Of a stretch of 64,000 bases of DNA, positions 9,000 through 18,355 are shown piece by piece (the stretch's first letter is position 1; every line of letters starts with the position of its first letter). The stretch comes from Maribacter algarum (ex Lu et al. 2025) (nom. illeg.) (lineage in GTDB: Bacteria; Bacteroidota; Bacteroidia; Flavobacteriales; Flavobacteriaceae). Made by a program: the position numbers and the translations under genes. The notes beneath the pieces were generated by a model, which saw only the letters and a list, made by a program, of their open reading frames with translations, ran no database searches and was not told the origin of the DNA. The stretch is taken from NCBI GenBank assembly GCA_947495915.1, contig CANMAW010000001.1:186001-250000 (forward strand). The letters run 5' to 3'.

Positions 9000-9500
9000 A
9001 AAATGAACCTTTGAAACGAATTAGAATGGTAGACACTCTAAATTACGAAATACTATTTTAAATGGTCCTTGGGTTAGTGAGAATCGTTCAAGTAATATTT
9101 ACAAGTACTTAACTTTTTTCTGGTATAGGTCGATTGCCAATTTAAAACAGTTCTATTTAAAATCAACTTTTGATTTACTTAATATCAAATATATGGTTAT
9201 GGTTTAAACATAAAATAGCTTAGGTCTTTAGAACAATATATCATTGAAGCTATACCTAAACTATTAGAAATTACCGATCAAATTACAGGATATAATCTTA
9301 ACAAAAAAACAATTATTTCAGACTTAATTAACCTAAGTAATACTTCAAAAAAGAGTATATTTTTACTTGATATTAATACATAATGATATTTAAAGGAGGC
9401 TTAAATTCTACTTAAAATACCACGGTTCTTGTATTCAATTAGCATAACCAATAGTTATAGGGCTTTATTAATCAATCATTGAGATAAAAAGTACTACTAC
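9000..9500. other. Gene-poor 500 bp with a possible coding remnant
   Basis: No intact gene is seen. On the plus strand, 9219-9383 reads without a stop for 54 codons (LRSLEQYIIEAIPKLLEITD, then QITGYNLNKKTIISD). It lacks a start codon and is preceded by an in-frame TAG, so it may be the 3' remnant of a decayed gene that I do not recognise. It lies next to another remnant (8556-8999), suggesting a decaying patch. Confidence 0.35.
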
Positions 9501-10556
9501 TTATACCAGCTTTGAAGACGGTTTTTGAAAATATTTCTTACGAAACCAAAATGACACACGCACCAACAATATTAAAGCAGGCACTTCAACTAAGGGGCCA
9601 ATAACCCCGGTAAAAGCTTGCCCTGAATTTAAACCAAAAACAGCGATCGCCACAGCAATTGCTAATTCAAAATTGTTACCGGCAGCCGTAAATGCAACCG
9701 CAGTGGTTTTATCATAATTCGCACCAGTCGCCTTGGTTACGAAAAACCCGATAATAAACATTACCGTAAAATAGATTAATAAAGGAACAGCAATTAATAA
9801 AACATCCATAGGAATTTGCACAATCAACTCTCCTTTTAAAGAGAACATTACTATTATGGTAAACAATAATGCAATTAAGGTTATTGGGGCAATCGATGGA
9901 ATATACTTCTTGTTATACCATTCTTCACCTTTAACTTTTACTAATATTAAGCGACTTAAAATACCCATAACAAACGGTAAGCCTAAATAAATAGCAACGC
10001 TTTCGGCAATTGTACCAATAGAAATATCAACAATGGCACCGTCAAAACCGAAATACGGCGGTAGTACGGTAATAAATATCCAAGCGTAAAAACTATAAGC
10101 AAAAACTTGAAATATACTATTTAAAGCGACCAAACCAGCACCATATTCACTACTGCCTTCAGCTAAGTCATTCCAAACTAAAACCATGGCTATACAGCGC
10201 GCTAAGCCAATTAAAATAAGACCCACCATATACTCTGGATAGTCGTGTAAAAAAGCAAGCGCCAAAACAAACATTAATATTGGGCCAATTATCCAATTCA
10301 GAATTAAGGATACGGAAAGAATTTTAACATTACGAAATACTTTTGGTAACAAGGCGTAATTCACTTTAGCCAAAGGCGGATACATCATAAGAATAAGTCC
10401 GATAGCTATGGGAATATTAGTAGTACCACTACTAAAGGAGTCAACCATTTTAGGGAATGATGGAACAAAATAACCAAAAGCCACACCGAGTGACATTGCA
10501 ATAAATATCCAAAGAGTTAGGTAACTATCTAGAAAACTCAATTTTTTATTTGCCAT
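9501..10556 (-). CDS. acr3: ACR3-family arsenite efflux permease
   Basis: A 351-residue inner-membrane protein with about ten hydrophobic segments. It matches the ACR3 (bile acid:sodium symporter superfamily) arsenite exporter: [14 protein letters not shown] in the second segment, the hallmark [14 protein letters not shown] with the conserved cysteine C121 in the fourth, and the late [18 protein letters not shown] and PLVEVPALI motifs. It extrudes arsenite using the proton motive force. It is the third gene of a leftward cluster with arsR and a DUF6428 protein. No arsenate reductase gene lies in the 100-base gap before it, where related clusters often have one. Confidence 0.94.
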   Translation of the reverse strand: MANKKLSFLDSYLTLWIFIAMSLGVAFGYFVPSFPKMVDSFSSGTTNIPIAIGLILMMYPPLAKVNYALLPKVFRNVKILSVSLILNWIIGPILMFVLALAFLHDYPEYMVGLILIGLARCIAMVLVWNDLAEGSSEYGAGLVALNSIFQVFAYSFYAWIFITVLPPYFGFDGAIVDISIGTIAESVAIYLGLPFVMGILSRLILVKVKGEEWYNKKYIPSIAPITLIALLFTIIVMFSLKGELIVQIPMDVLLIAVPLLIYFTVMFIIGFFVTKATGANYDKTTAVAFTAAGNNFELAIAVAIAVFGLNSGQAFTGVIGPLVEVPALILLVRVSFWFRKKYFQKPSSKLV

Positions 10557-10656
10557 TATAAACTATTCTACAATTTTGGTTAGGTTAACAACCATAACCT
10601 TTAAAATCTCCTAAACTATTAAAACTCTAAATTTCGAAATGGTAATTTCAACCCAA

Positions 10657-11124
10657 TTAGCAGCAACCTGAATTTGGGTTGCATGAATTCGCAGGTTGAA
10701 GGTTTGAGAATTTTAACTTTGGTTTGGTTTCAGGAACACCACAATTATCTTTTGCCAAACAATCTGTTTGTTTTTGCGTTAATAGGAAATTTTTTCCATC
10801 GAAGTCTAATCCAAATTTACCGATTGTTTCGGCTTGGTATTCTACCTCAATTTCTAAATCTTCAATGCCTAATACACGTTCTGACAATTCGATAATATTA
10901 ACCAATTTTTCAGGATGTAATCGGTGATTATAATCATCAGCATTCCATAGTTGAAAATTTACTACTTCTTCATTACGAACGGTACCACCACAATCTATAA
11001 AATGCTTGGTAATTTTTCCAACTTCGGTCACATGAAAATGACTAGGTACTAAATCTCCATTTGGTAATTGAAATGCGATTTCTTCTAAACTATTTAATTT
11101 TGATTTAATTTCTGACAACTTCAT
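10657..11124 (-). CDS. DUF6428 family protein of the arsenic cluster
   Basis: A 155-residue soluble protein matching the DUF6428 pattern (GDLVPSHFHVTEVGKITKHF, FIDCGGTVRNEEVVNFQLW). These proteins are found almost only next to arsR and arsenite exporters. The C-terminus is cysteine-rich (QKQTDCLAKDNCGVPE, then SCNPNSGCC at the end), which could bind arsenite or another soft metal. HFH plus several cysteines could form a metal site. The biochemical role is not established. It lies between arsR (122 bases upstream) and acr3 (100 bases downstream), all leftward. Confidence 0.75.
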   Translation of the reverse strand: MKLSEIKSKLNSLEEIAFQLPNGDLVPSHFHVTEVGKITKHFIDCGGTVRNEEVVNFQLWNADDYNHRLHPEKLVNIIELSERVLGIEDLEIEVEYQAETIGKFGLDFDGKNFLLTQKQTDCLAKDNCGVPETKPKLKFSNLQPANSCNPNSGCC

Positions 11125-11246
11125 TTGATACGTTTTTAATTCTTATTGTTGTTTTCAATGGTAATTATTTGCTCTTATTTATATGTTAAAAACAAAAAGC
11201 CACTTTCACTTTATTGCAATATACCGATCATTCAACTCAAATTTTT

Positions 11247-11576
11247 TTAACAACAATCGGATGATTGTAAGTCTTGATCAAGAAAAATATTCATTTTGGC
11301 TTTCATTTTACTCCAATTTTCAGCGTCAATACAATAACAAACACTGGTTCCTTCAACGTTACCTTTAATCAATCCCAGGTGTTTAAGTTCCTTTAAGTGC
11401 TGTGAAATAGTAGGTTGTGCCAAACCAATTTCATTCACCAAATCACCACAAATACAACTGTTAATCTTAAACAAATGCTGCAAAATAGCTACCCGCGCTG
11501 GATGCCCAAAAGCTTTAGCGAATATGGCTATTTCGTTTTGATCATCTGTAAACATTTCCGTTTTGGCTAATCCCAT
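11247..11576 (-). CDS. arsR: ArsR/SmtB-family metalloregulator
   Basis: A 109-residue winged-helix repressor. The helix-turn-helix reads LVNEIGLAQPTISQHLKELK (about 46-65) and is followed by the wing (GNVEGTSVCYCI). Candidate arsenite ligands are C41 and C43 (NSCICGD) at the start of the alpha-3 helix, as in classical ArsR, plus a terminal CC pair (C108/C109). It should repress this cluster and release DNA upon binding As(III). An imperfect palindrome at 11595-11610, between a likely -7 box and the start codon, is a plausible operator. Confidence 0.93.
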   Translation of the reverse strand: MGLAKTEMFTDDQNEIAIFAKAFGHPARVAILQHLFKINSCICGDLVNEIGLAQPTISQHLKELKHLGLIKGNVEGTSVCYCIDAENWSKMKAKMNIFLDQDLQSSDCC

Positions 11577-11594
11577 ATCTCATTTAAATTGTAC

Positions 11595-11633
11595 ATCGCA
11601 ATATTACGATTAATTAATGTGACAACAAAGTTA
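11595..11633 (-). promoter_or_regulatory. Probable ArsR operator with -7 promoter box
   Basis: The 16-base near-palindrome ATCGCAATATTACGAT (11595-11610, one mismatch) lies 19-34 bases before the arsR start. The complement of 11626-11633 reads TAACTTTG, fitting the TAnnTTTG -7 consensus. Repressor binding here would cover the transcript start. Confidence 0.45.
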
Positions 11634-11655
11634 ACTTGAAATAAACTGAAAACGA

Positions 11656-11841
11656 TTAACTGTTTTTTTCAAAGGAAATAACATCTTCCCCTTTTCCCAT
11701 TAAGATCAGATTGGTTGTCGATAAAAACAAACCCGTATCAACAATGCCTGGTATATTTTTAAGCTCTTCATCTAATACTTTCAAATCAATTCTCTTGCTA
11801 ATATCTATAAAAATAGCGGTGAGCATTAGAATAAGGCTCAC
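11656..11841 (-). pseudogene. rpiA: 3' fragment of ribose-5-phosphate isomerase A
   Basis: An open frame of 61 codons. From residue 9 onward (AIFIDISKRIDLKVLDEEL, then KNIPGIVDTGLFL, then GKGEDV) it aligns by eye with the RpiA C-terminus, where the family reads ..ILD..., .I.GVV..GLF, and .G...GV near the end. Everything before that, about three quarters of the enzyme with the catalytic residues, is missing. The upstream edge runs directly into the hairpin terminator of the susD gene. The fragment therefore looks like a breakpoint scar at the edge of the PUL. A short unrelated gene is possible but less likely. Confidence 0.6.
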
Positions 11842-11847
11842 CGCTAT
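11806..11847 (-). terminator. Strong intrinsic terminator of the susC-susD operon
   Basis: A perfect 12-bp stem (arms 11813-11824 and 11836-11847, 11-base loop) is followed on the minus strand by a T-rich run. It lies 26 bases past the susD stop codon and overlaps the upstream end of the rpiA fragment. Confidence 0.85.
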
Positions 11848-11872
11848 AAAAACTAACTCAAACTAACTCAAC

Positions 11873-13399
11873 TCAATTTCCTAAATTTGGATTTCGCGCA
11901 ACGGCATCGGCAGGAATCGGTGCTAAATAATTACTAGTCTCAAGACTACCGATAATAGGATTATGTTCTGGAATAGGGCCACTAACGTTATCTCTTTCTG
12001 AAAGAACCTCTGATACTTTTTCTCTTCGCATCAAATCATACCATCGAACATATTCTCCGGCAAATTCCCATTTCCGCTCAGTAAACGCTAAATCAGCAAG
12101 ATCGCCGGAAGAGATATCAACGCTTGCATCAGGAGTTGCATATGGCAAGCCTGCAGCCCTGCGTCGAATCTTATTTAAAGCTTCCCACGCGTCTGGCGTA
12201 TCATTGCCTGATAGGCCTGAAGCTTCAGCATAAATCAACAATATTTCTGCATATCGCATCAGAAAATCATTTCTAATTGTTAAAAAATCACCAGGATTTA
12301 AATCTCCTTCCGGACCTACAATTTTCTTAAATACCGGACTTTTTTGAGCATTAAATTGCGTCCAATCCAAATCTGTTCTGTACGTCGCTTCTTTTCTTGG
12401 TCCTTCTGGAAAATCTTCAAAAAACTTAATTTCTGCAAAAGTTTCGTTCCAACCTCCTAAATCAGCAGGTAACCCTAATCTTGCAAATTTTCTGTTTGCC
12501 AAACTATTGTTTGGGCAACCTTTACAATACACCAAGGTGAATAACGACTCAGGACTAAATCTACCGGCCACTGTCCATAAAGTTTCCAAATTATCTACCA
12601 ATCCGAAACCATAGGTACCAGCATTGTCAATAACATCTTTTGCAGTGCTTGCCGCAAGTGCATATTTGCTGGTATCTTTAATAGGAAAACCAGCCCAATC
12701 CATATACAATCTAGCTAAAAATGCTTTTGCAGAACCTTTATTTGGTCTTGGTGCCCCAGGCAAAACTCCTGGATACATATCTGGAAGCCTTTCTCTTGCT
12801 TCAATTAAATCAGACTCTATCTGCATATATACATCAAGAACAGGAGATTTTGAAATATTAGGATCTGGAAATTTAGATAACGGAATTGGTATATCACCAT
12901 GAACCCTTGCTAATTGATAAAACATAATACCTCTTAAAAAATATGCCTCACCTATTTGACGCTCTAATATTTCTTGATTAATCGTTTCTAAACCAATTAA
13001 ACCTGCAGATCTTTCTAAAACACCATTAATCGCGTTAATCGCATCATATATCGCATTCCAGTTTCTTAAAAGTCTGTTATTTGAAGACAATACCGCTCTC
13101 TGATCAAACTCTCTAAAATCGGCCTTGTTTAGTGCTCTATGAGTGGTCATATCATCACCTGCCCACGCAGGTGCATAAAATGTTGTCATACGTGCTGCCA
13201 ACACTACCTGACTATATACTCCACCAATACCCTTGTCCATCTGCTCTAAACTACCGAAAGACTCGGGTGGCAAGGCAAATTCTGTGGGGTCAGGATCCAA
13301 ATCAGCACAACTCTGAACTACAAAGCCTGCTGCAATCAAAAGAAGTGAGCCGAAAAACGATGTTCTTTTAAAGGCTCTTTTTAAATTAATTGTTTTCAT
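11873..13399 (-). CDS. susD: SusD/RagB-family outer-membrane glycan-binding lipoprotein
   Basis: A 508-residue SusD-like protein. The N-terminus is a lipoprotein signal (LIAAGFVVQSC, lipidated C31). TPR-like helices of the N-terminal SusD_RagB region follow (DAINAINGVLERSA, QIGEAYFLRGIMFYQLARVH). The C-terminal SusD signature is clear (LTIRNDFLMRYAEILLIYAE, ALNKIRRRAAGLP, RKWEFAGEYVRWYDLMRREK). It caps the SusC barrel encoded 36 bases upstream on the same strand and captures oligosaccharides at the cell surface. The strong hairpin just downstream ends this transcript. Which glycan it binds cannot be read from the sequence. Confidence 0.96.
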   Translation of the reverse strand: MKTINLKRAFKRTSFFGSLLLIAAGFVVQSCADLDPDPTEFALPPESFGSLEQMDKGIGGVYSQVVLAARMTTFYAPAWAGDDMTTHRALNKADFREFDQRAVLSSNNRLLRNWNAIYDAINAINGVLERSAGLIGLETINQEILERQIGEAYFLRGIMFYQLARVHGDIPIPLSKFPDPNISKSPVLDVYMQIESDLIEARERLPDMYPGVLPGAPRPNKGSAKAFLARLYMDWAGFPIKDTSKYALAASTAKDVIDNAGTYGFGLVDNLETLWTVAGRFSPESLFTLVYCKGCPNNSLANRKFARLGLPADLGGWNETFAEIKFFEDFPEGPRKEATYRTDLDWTQFNAQKSPVFKKIVGPEGDLNPGDFLTIRNDFLMRYAEILLIYAEASGLSGNDTPDAWEALNKIRRRAAGLPYATPDASVDISSGDLADLAFTERKWEFAGEYVRWYDLMRREKVSEVLSERDNVSGPIPEHNPIIGSLETSNYLAPIPADAVARNPNLGN

Positions 13400-13435
13400 A
13401 TGATTTTTTTATTTTAAAGATAAAAATTCGATAGA

Positions 13436-16400
13436 TTAAAAAGTTACTTTAACTCCAAGAACTCCGGTTCTAGGGTTTGGATAGGCACCTGTATCAATAC
13501 CTGCACCTGCATCAGCGTTGGCAGTCTCACCACCAAAAGTTCTAACAGTTGATGATACCTCTGGATCAAAACCGCTATAATCAGTAATCAAAAGCAAATT
13601 TTGACCACTAGCATAAAGCTGTAGACTTGTTATTCCTTTAATAATGTTTTCTTTAAATGTATATCCTATTTTAAGATTACTTAATCTAACGAAATCACCT
13701 TTTTCAACCCATCTTGAACTATTCAATACATTACCTGTACCTGCTCTAGGTATATCAGTTTCATTTTCCGGTGTCCATCTATCGTAAACAGTTGGAGACA
13801 AATTACTTCTGTTTCCTCCGTTACCGCTAATGGTTCCTGTTACTTGATTATAAACATCGAAGCCAAATGAACCGTTCCAAAACATATTTAAATCCCAATT
13901 TTTATAGGTAAAGGTATTATTGAAACCCATAGTAACCTTTGGAAGACCACTACCAATAGTATTGAATTCCAACTCATTATTTTCATCTAGTTTAAACTTA
14001 GCATCTCCAGGCTGGAATAATGGGTTACCATCACCATCAACAGGAATATTATCATTGGTTTTCCATGTACCTTGATATTCATATCCCCAGAAAGTACCTA
14101 AAGGCTCGCCAATTTTGATAACGTTTAATCTAATTCCTCCACCGCCAATTCCAGCGGCATTACCTACTATAAAATCAATTTCTGGGTCATTGAGTTTGGT
14201 AACCTCGTTTGAAAGTTGTGAAACATTGAAGCTAGCATCCCAACTAAAATTTTCTTTTTGAACTATTGCGGCTGAAAGCGAGAAGTCAATTCCTTTATTA
14301 TTTACACCACCCGCGTTAATAAAAGTTCGAATAGAAGTACCAGGCACTATGGTTTGAAGTAATAGATCTTCAGTATCTTTATTAAACCAGTCAATAGAAC
14401 CTGTCAATCTATTATTAAAGAAGCCAAAATCAACTCCGACGTTAGTTTGTGTAGTGGTCTCCCAGGTTAGTTCTGGATTTCCTTCTTGTACTTGTACCTC
14501 ACCAGTATCAGAATTCACACCATCAAACGTAAACAAGCCTGTACCGCTATTGGCTGAAAACCTAGCAGAAGCATTTATATTCTGATTTCCTACCTTACCC
14601 CAACCTGCACGTAATTTTAATGAGGACAAGGTTTTACTATTTTTTATAAAGTCTTTATTGCCAAAATTTAAAGCAAGGGCTCCTGACGGGAAATAGCCCG
14701 TTCTGTTGCCTTTGGCAAATCTTGATGACTCATCAACACGCATAGATCCTGTGAGGTACAAAAAGCCGTCATAATTATATTGTAAACGACCAAGATACGA
14801 TTGTATAGCCGACTGATTTCCGTTATTCGAAAAGTTTTCAGCATTACTCTCATCAGCAAGATATAACCCTCCTACATTCAAATCTGAAACGTTATATCCG
14901 TTATTTACCCCACGAGCACCCTGAAATTCATACACTCCAGTAATATCTAAATTACTTTTACCAAATTCTTTGGTCCAATTTAAAATGTTACTGATTTGAT
15001 GTGCTGTACTATTAAAATTATTATAGCCGATGTTAGTGAAACCTGTTGCATCAAAATCACCTTCTACTCTAAAAGATTCGGTTGCACTGTTAATTGTAGA
15101 CACCGATGCTATCAAAGTATAATTAAAATTATCAGTGAAATTATACTTACCATTCAAAGTAAGATTCAGCCGATCAGTCATTACTTCATGGTTACTTAAT
15201 TCTAATCTTCGTATTGGATTGAAGTTGTTATTGGCGACCTCTCTTGGTGATCTTAGAATATAGTTTCCATCAGCATCTCGAACAGCCGCAGTTGGATCCC
15301 AGGTGATAGATCTAAGAATACCACTTCCATCGCCACGATTAAAGGCATCTTGATTATTGACTGTTGTTTCTCTACTAGCCGTAATATTTGCTGCTAGACT
15401 GAATTTATCATTAAACTCTTTACTCAAATTTGATCTGAAAGAGAATCTTTCATACTCTGAAGTAATTTGGATACCTTTTTGATCGATGTAATTTCCAGAA
15501 AGAAAATAACGAACTCCATCATCACTGCCACCACTAACCGATATTTGAGTATTATTAGTTATTCCTGTTTGAAAAATCAAGTCTTGATACCGAATTGGAT
15601 TAGCTTCAAATGCTGCTATTTGAGCAGCTGAATATGGAGCATTGGAAGGATCATTAACTGGGTTTGCGATAAATTCATCATTTTCAAGTTGTGCGAATTG
15701 TGCAGAACTAAGTGTAGGCAATCTCTTTTCTACTGTTGAGAAAGAGACAAACTGATCGATTGCTACAGTTGCCTTACCAGAGCCTCTTTTAGTTGTTACT
15801 AAAATCACCCCATTTGACCCTCTCGAACCGTAGATTGCTAAGGCAGATGCATCTTTTAATACTTCTATCGACTGAATGTTATTAGGGTTGATAGTTCTCA
15901 AATCACCACCAAACACACCATCAACTACAACTAAAGGGTCATTATTACCAGTGATAGAATTAACCCCTCTTACCCTAACTTTAATTCCGGCGCCCGGTTG
16001 ACCTGACCCTGCGACGGTTACACCTGCAGCTCGACCTTGAAGAGCGTCTTCTACCCTAGTTAGTGGTTGGTCTTCGAATTGTTTAGCTGTAACTTGAGCC
16101 ACCGCCCCAGTAACATCACTCTTTTTTGCTGTTCCGTACCCGATAACAACTACTTCATCAAGCTGACTGGCATCTTCAATCAATTGAACATTAATTGTTG
16201 TTTCGTTACCTACGGTTACATTTTGAGTGGCATATCCTAAATAAGATATGACTAATACATCACCCGAAGAAGCCTCAATCGTAAAATTTCCATCAAAGTC
16301 AGATTGTGTTCCAGAAGTTGTTCCTTGAACAAGAATATTTGCCCCCGGAATGGGTCCTCGGGCATCAGAAACTGTTCCCGTAATTGTCTGTTGAGCATGG

Positions 16401-16480
16401 CTGTATTGCATTCCCATAAGTGCTAAAAAAAACACTGTAAACAAACATTTTTTAAAAAATTCAAAAAATGGTTTTTTCAT
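13436..16480 (-). CDS. susC: SusC/RagA-family TonB-linked outer-membrane transporter
   Basis: This is 1014 residues from the ATG ending at 16480; in-frame ATGs at 16486 and 16519 only add residues before the signal peptide (KKPFFEFFKKCLFTVFFLAL, cut near SHAQQ). Domain order: carboxypeptidase-like regulatory domain (TITGTVSDARGPIPGANILV), the TonB-box region (LDEVVVIGYGTAKKSDVTGA), the plug (RVEDALQGRAAGVTVAGSGQ, DPLVVVDGVFGG, IEVLKDASALAIYGSRGSNG) and a long barrel ending in TGVLGVKVTF with the terminal aromatic. It imports oligosaccharides through the outer membrane with SusD. It is the only SusC in the PUL and should define its substrate. Confidence 0.97.
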   Translation of the reverse strand: MKKPFFEFFKKCLFTVFFLALMGMQYSHAQQTITGTVSDARGPIPGANILVQGTTSGTQSDFDGNFTIEASSGDVLVISYLGYATQNVTVGNETTINVQLIEDASQLDEVVVIGYGTAKKSDVTGAVAQVTAKQFEDQPLTRVEDALQGRAAGVTVAGSGQPGAGIKVRVRGVNSITGNNDPLVVVDGVFGGDLRTINPNNIQSIEVLKDASALAIYGSRGSNGVILVTTKRGSGKATVAIDQFVSFSTVEKRLPTLSSAQFAQLENDEFIANPVNDPSNAPYSAAQIAAFEANPIRYQDLIFQTGITNNTQISVSGGSDDGVRYFLSGNYIDQKGIQITSEYERFSFRSNLSKEFNDKFSLAANITASRETTVNNQDAFNRGDGSGILRSITWDPTAAVRDADGNYILRSPREVANNNFNPIRRLELSNHEVMTDRLNLTLNGKYNFTDNFNYTLIASVSTINSATESFRVEGDFDATGFTNIGYNNFNSTAHQISNILNWTKEFGKSNLDITGVYEFQGARGVNNGYNVSDLNVGGLYLADESNAENFSNNGNQSAIQSYLGRLQYNYDGFLYLTGSMRVDESSRFAKGNRTGYFPSGALALNFGNKDFIKNSKTLSSLKLRAGWGKVGNQNINASARFSANSGTGLFTFDGVNSDTGEVQVQEGNPELTWETTTQTNVGVDFGFFNNRLTGSIDWFNKDTEDLLLQTIVPGTSIRTFINAGGVNNKGIDFSLSAAIVQKENFSWDASFNVSQLSNEVTKLNDPEIDFIVGNAAGIGGGGIRLNVIKIGEPLGTFWGYEYQGTWKTNDNIPVDGDGNPLFQPGDAKFKLDENNELEFNTIGSGLPKVTMGFNNTFTYKNWDLNMFWNGSFGFDVYNQVTGTISGNGGNRSNLSPTVYDRWTPENETDIPRAGTGNVLNSSRWVEKGDFVRLSNLKIGYTFKENIIKGITSLQLYASGQNLLLITDYSGFDPEVSSTVRTFGGETANADAGAGIDTGAYPNPRTGVLGVKVTF

Positions 16481-16519
16481 AATCATTGGTTTAAATTGTA
16501 CTAGTTTTGAATTAATCAA

Positions 16520-16925
16520 TCAAAATTATTTGATATTGGTGGTTATAGATATTCTTCTTATTCCGAAATTATTATTTTCTACATCGCAGTCTGTATTCCC
16601 TTATCCAACAATTGTATTTCTGAGTAAAAAATTATTTAGATTATAGATACAATCTGTTTTAATGCTACATACGATTTACAAAAAGAGTTGGTGGTCTTTT
16701 TCGTTTTGATTAAACAGTATTTAAATACATTGAAAATAGATCGACAATAAAAATTTAGTTTTCAACACCTGTAAAATCTATGATCAATAACAAGGGTTAA
16801 ATTAGAGTAATAAAAATGTTTGCTGATATCCTTTTTTAACCAGTAGCAGCACTATTTTAACATTTTGTTATATTGCGGGTGTTATTTTTACGAATCCCCT
16901 AATATTTGTGTAAAAACACGAATAA
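16520..16925. other. 406-bp leader and promoter region upstream of susC
   Basis: No gene is seen. The complement of 16521-16528 reads TAATTTTG, fitting the -7 consensus about 40 bases before the susC start, but with no clear -33 box. The sequence is very AT-rich with several T runs. A weak GTGT/ACAC hairpin at 16908-16919 follows the upstream sulfatase stop. The gap separates susCD from the six-gene sulfatase/GH110 operon. Confidence 0.35.
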
Positions 16926-18344
16926 CTATTTTGCACCTTCCTGTAGTTCAATTGAAGGTACAGCTTCTTTTTCCCAAGCCAACAGTTCCGATTTCAATAA
17001 ATTCGCTTTTTGCAAATTGGTGTTGAATACATCTTTTTCTTCTGAAATATCATCAGAAACATTGAACAATTGGTAGGTACCACTATGATACTTAATCAAC
17101 TTCCAATCCCCTTTAATTATTGAAGTGTATTGATCTTCATAACTTCGAAAAAAGTACAAATTTCGTGCAGGCATTTTTCTACCCTTTAGCAAGGGCATTA
17201 AACTTTTTCCATTAATTTGAGAATCAGTACACTCTTGTCCCGACGCAATTTCTACCAAGGTTGGATAAAGGTCAATAGATTGAACAGGAGTGCTGGTAAT
17301 AGAACCAGCCTTCGTTACTCCTGGATACTTAACTATAAAAGGTACTCGAGCACCACCCTCGCCTAATGTATTACCACCTGTTTTACCACCACTTAATGGG
17401 GCATTAGTAAATTTACCTCCTTGATCAGACAATAAGATAAAAACCGTATTCTCAGAAATACCTTTCTTGTCTAAAGCTTTGCGAATACGACCTACCGACT
17501 CATCCATGGCACTTACCATAGCTGCATATTCGGCATAATCACCTTTAAGGCCTTGAGCCTTGTATTTTTTCAGCCAATCTTTTCGTCCAACAAAAGGGCC
17601 ATGAACATTGTAATACCAAAGGGACAACATAAACGGTTGCCCATTGCTGTAACCATTAATAAACTTTTCTGCTCCATCTGTTAAAACATCGGTTAAATAT
17701 TCATTTTCAAAACCAGATGCAAAACCTTCAGGGTCTTGCTCAGGTTTAAAAAAAGGTGGGTAATAACTTTTCGGGTGTCCAGCATTAGTTGTGCCAAATT
17801 GTGCGTCAAAACCTTGATTTATAGGGTGGTACTTCGCTTCACCTAAATGCCATTTGCCAATAAACATATTATAATAGCCAAACTTTTTTAATCGTTCTGC
17901 ATAAGTTACCTCATCTAATGGCAACCAGTTTCGTGAAGGTCTTTGCACCGGGTCTTTTGGCCAAAGGTTAAATTCTTCATTACCCCCCAATGAGGCTTCT
18001 TTTTCTTTACTATCTATGATATGCCTAGTCATCTGAAAACGAACAGGTTCCTTTCCTGTTAAAAGGGAGGCTCGACTTGGGCTACAAGTAGGTGTGGCAA
18101 TGTATGCTCGATCGAAATTTAATCCCTCTTTTTTTAATTGGTCAATATTTGGTGTATTAAAAATTGAATTGCGAAATCCCACATCAGACCAGCCCCAATC
18201 ATCAACAAATAGCAAAACGATGTTGGGTTGTTTATATGTTGTCTCATTCGCTGTGGTAGCTATACCTTTCTTTTTTTCACTGCAGGAAAAAAAGAAGATT
18301 AAAACAGTGAATAATGGAATGATATCTTTTAAATCTCTTTTCAT
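16926..18344 (-). CDS. Formylglycine-dependent sulfatase (S1 type), lipoprotein
   Basis: A 472-residue type I sulfatase. The lipoprotein signal has lipidated C21 (IFFFSCSE). Metal-binding aspartates sit at D48/D49 (LLFVDDWGWSD). The formylglycine signature is CSPSRASLLTG, with C87 to be oxidised by a maturase. Later GKWHLGE and the C-terminal SIDLYPTLVEIASG and NGKSLMPLL blocks are typical. It hydrolyses sulfate esters on glycans at the cell surface or in the periplasm. It is the last gene of a leftward operon (26895 to 16926), 11 bases from the GH110-like gene. Subfamily and regiospecificity cannot be fixed by eye. Confidence 0.95.
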   Translation of the reverse strand: MKRDLKDIIPLFTVLIFFFSCSEKKKGIATTANETTYKQPNIVLLFVDDWGWSDVGFRNSIFNTPNIDQLKKEGLNFDRAYIATPTCSPSRASLLTGKEPVRFQMTRHIIDSKEKEASLGGNEEFNLWPKDPVQRPSRNWLPLDEVTYAERLKKFGYYNMFIGKWHLGEAKYHPINQGFDAQFGTTNAGHPKSYYPPFFKPEQDPEGFASGFENEYLTDVLTDGAEKFINGYSNGQPFMLSLWYYNVHGPFVGRKDWLKKYKAQGLKGDYAEYAAMVSAMDESVGRIRKALDKKGISENTVFILLSDQGGKFTNAPLSGGKTGGNTLGEGGARVPFIVKYPGVTKAGSITSTPVQSIDLYPTLVEIASGQECTDSQINGKSLMPLLKGRKMPARNLYFFRSYEDQYTSIIKGDWKLIKYHSGTYQLFNVSDDISEEKDVFNTNLQKANLLKSELLAWEKEAVPSIELQEGAK

Positions 18345-18355
18345 ATATGAATTTC

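Noticed and set aside
11850-11876. Short AACTAACTCA repeats after the susD gene
   Set aside because: Low-complexity tandem similarity of only a few units next to a terminator; no sign of function.
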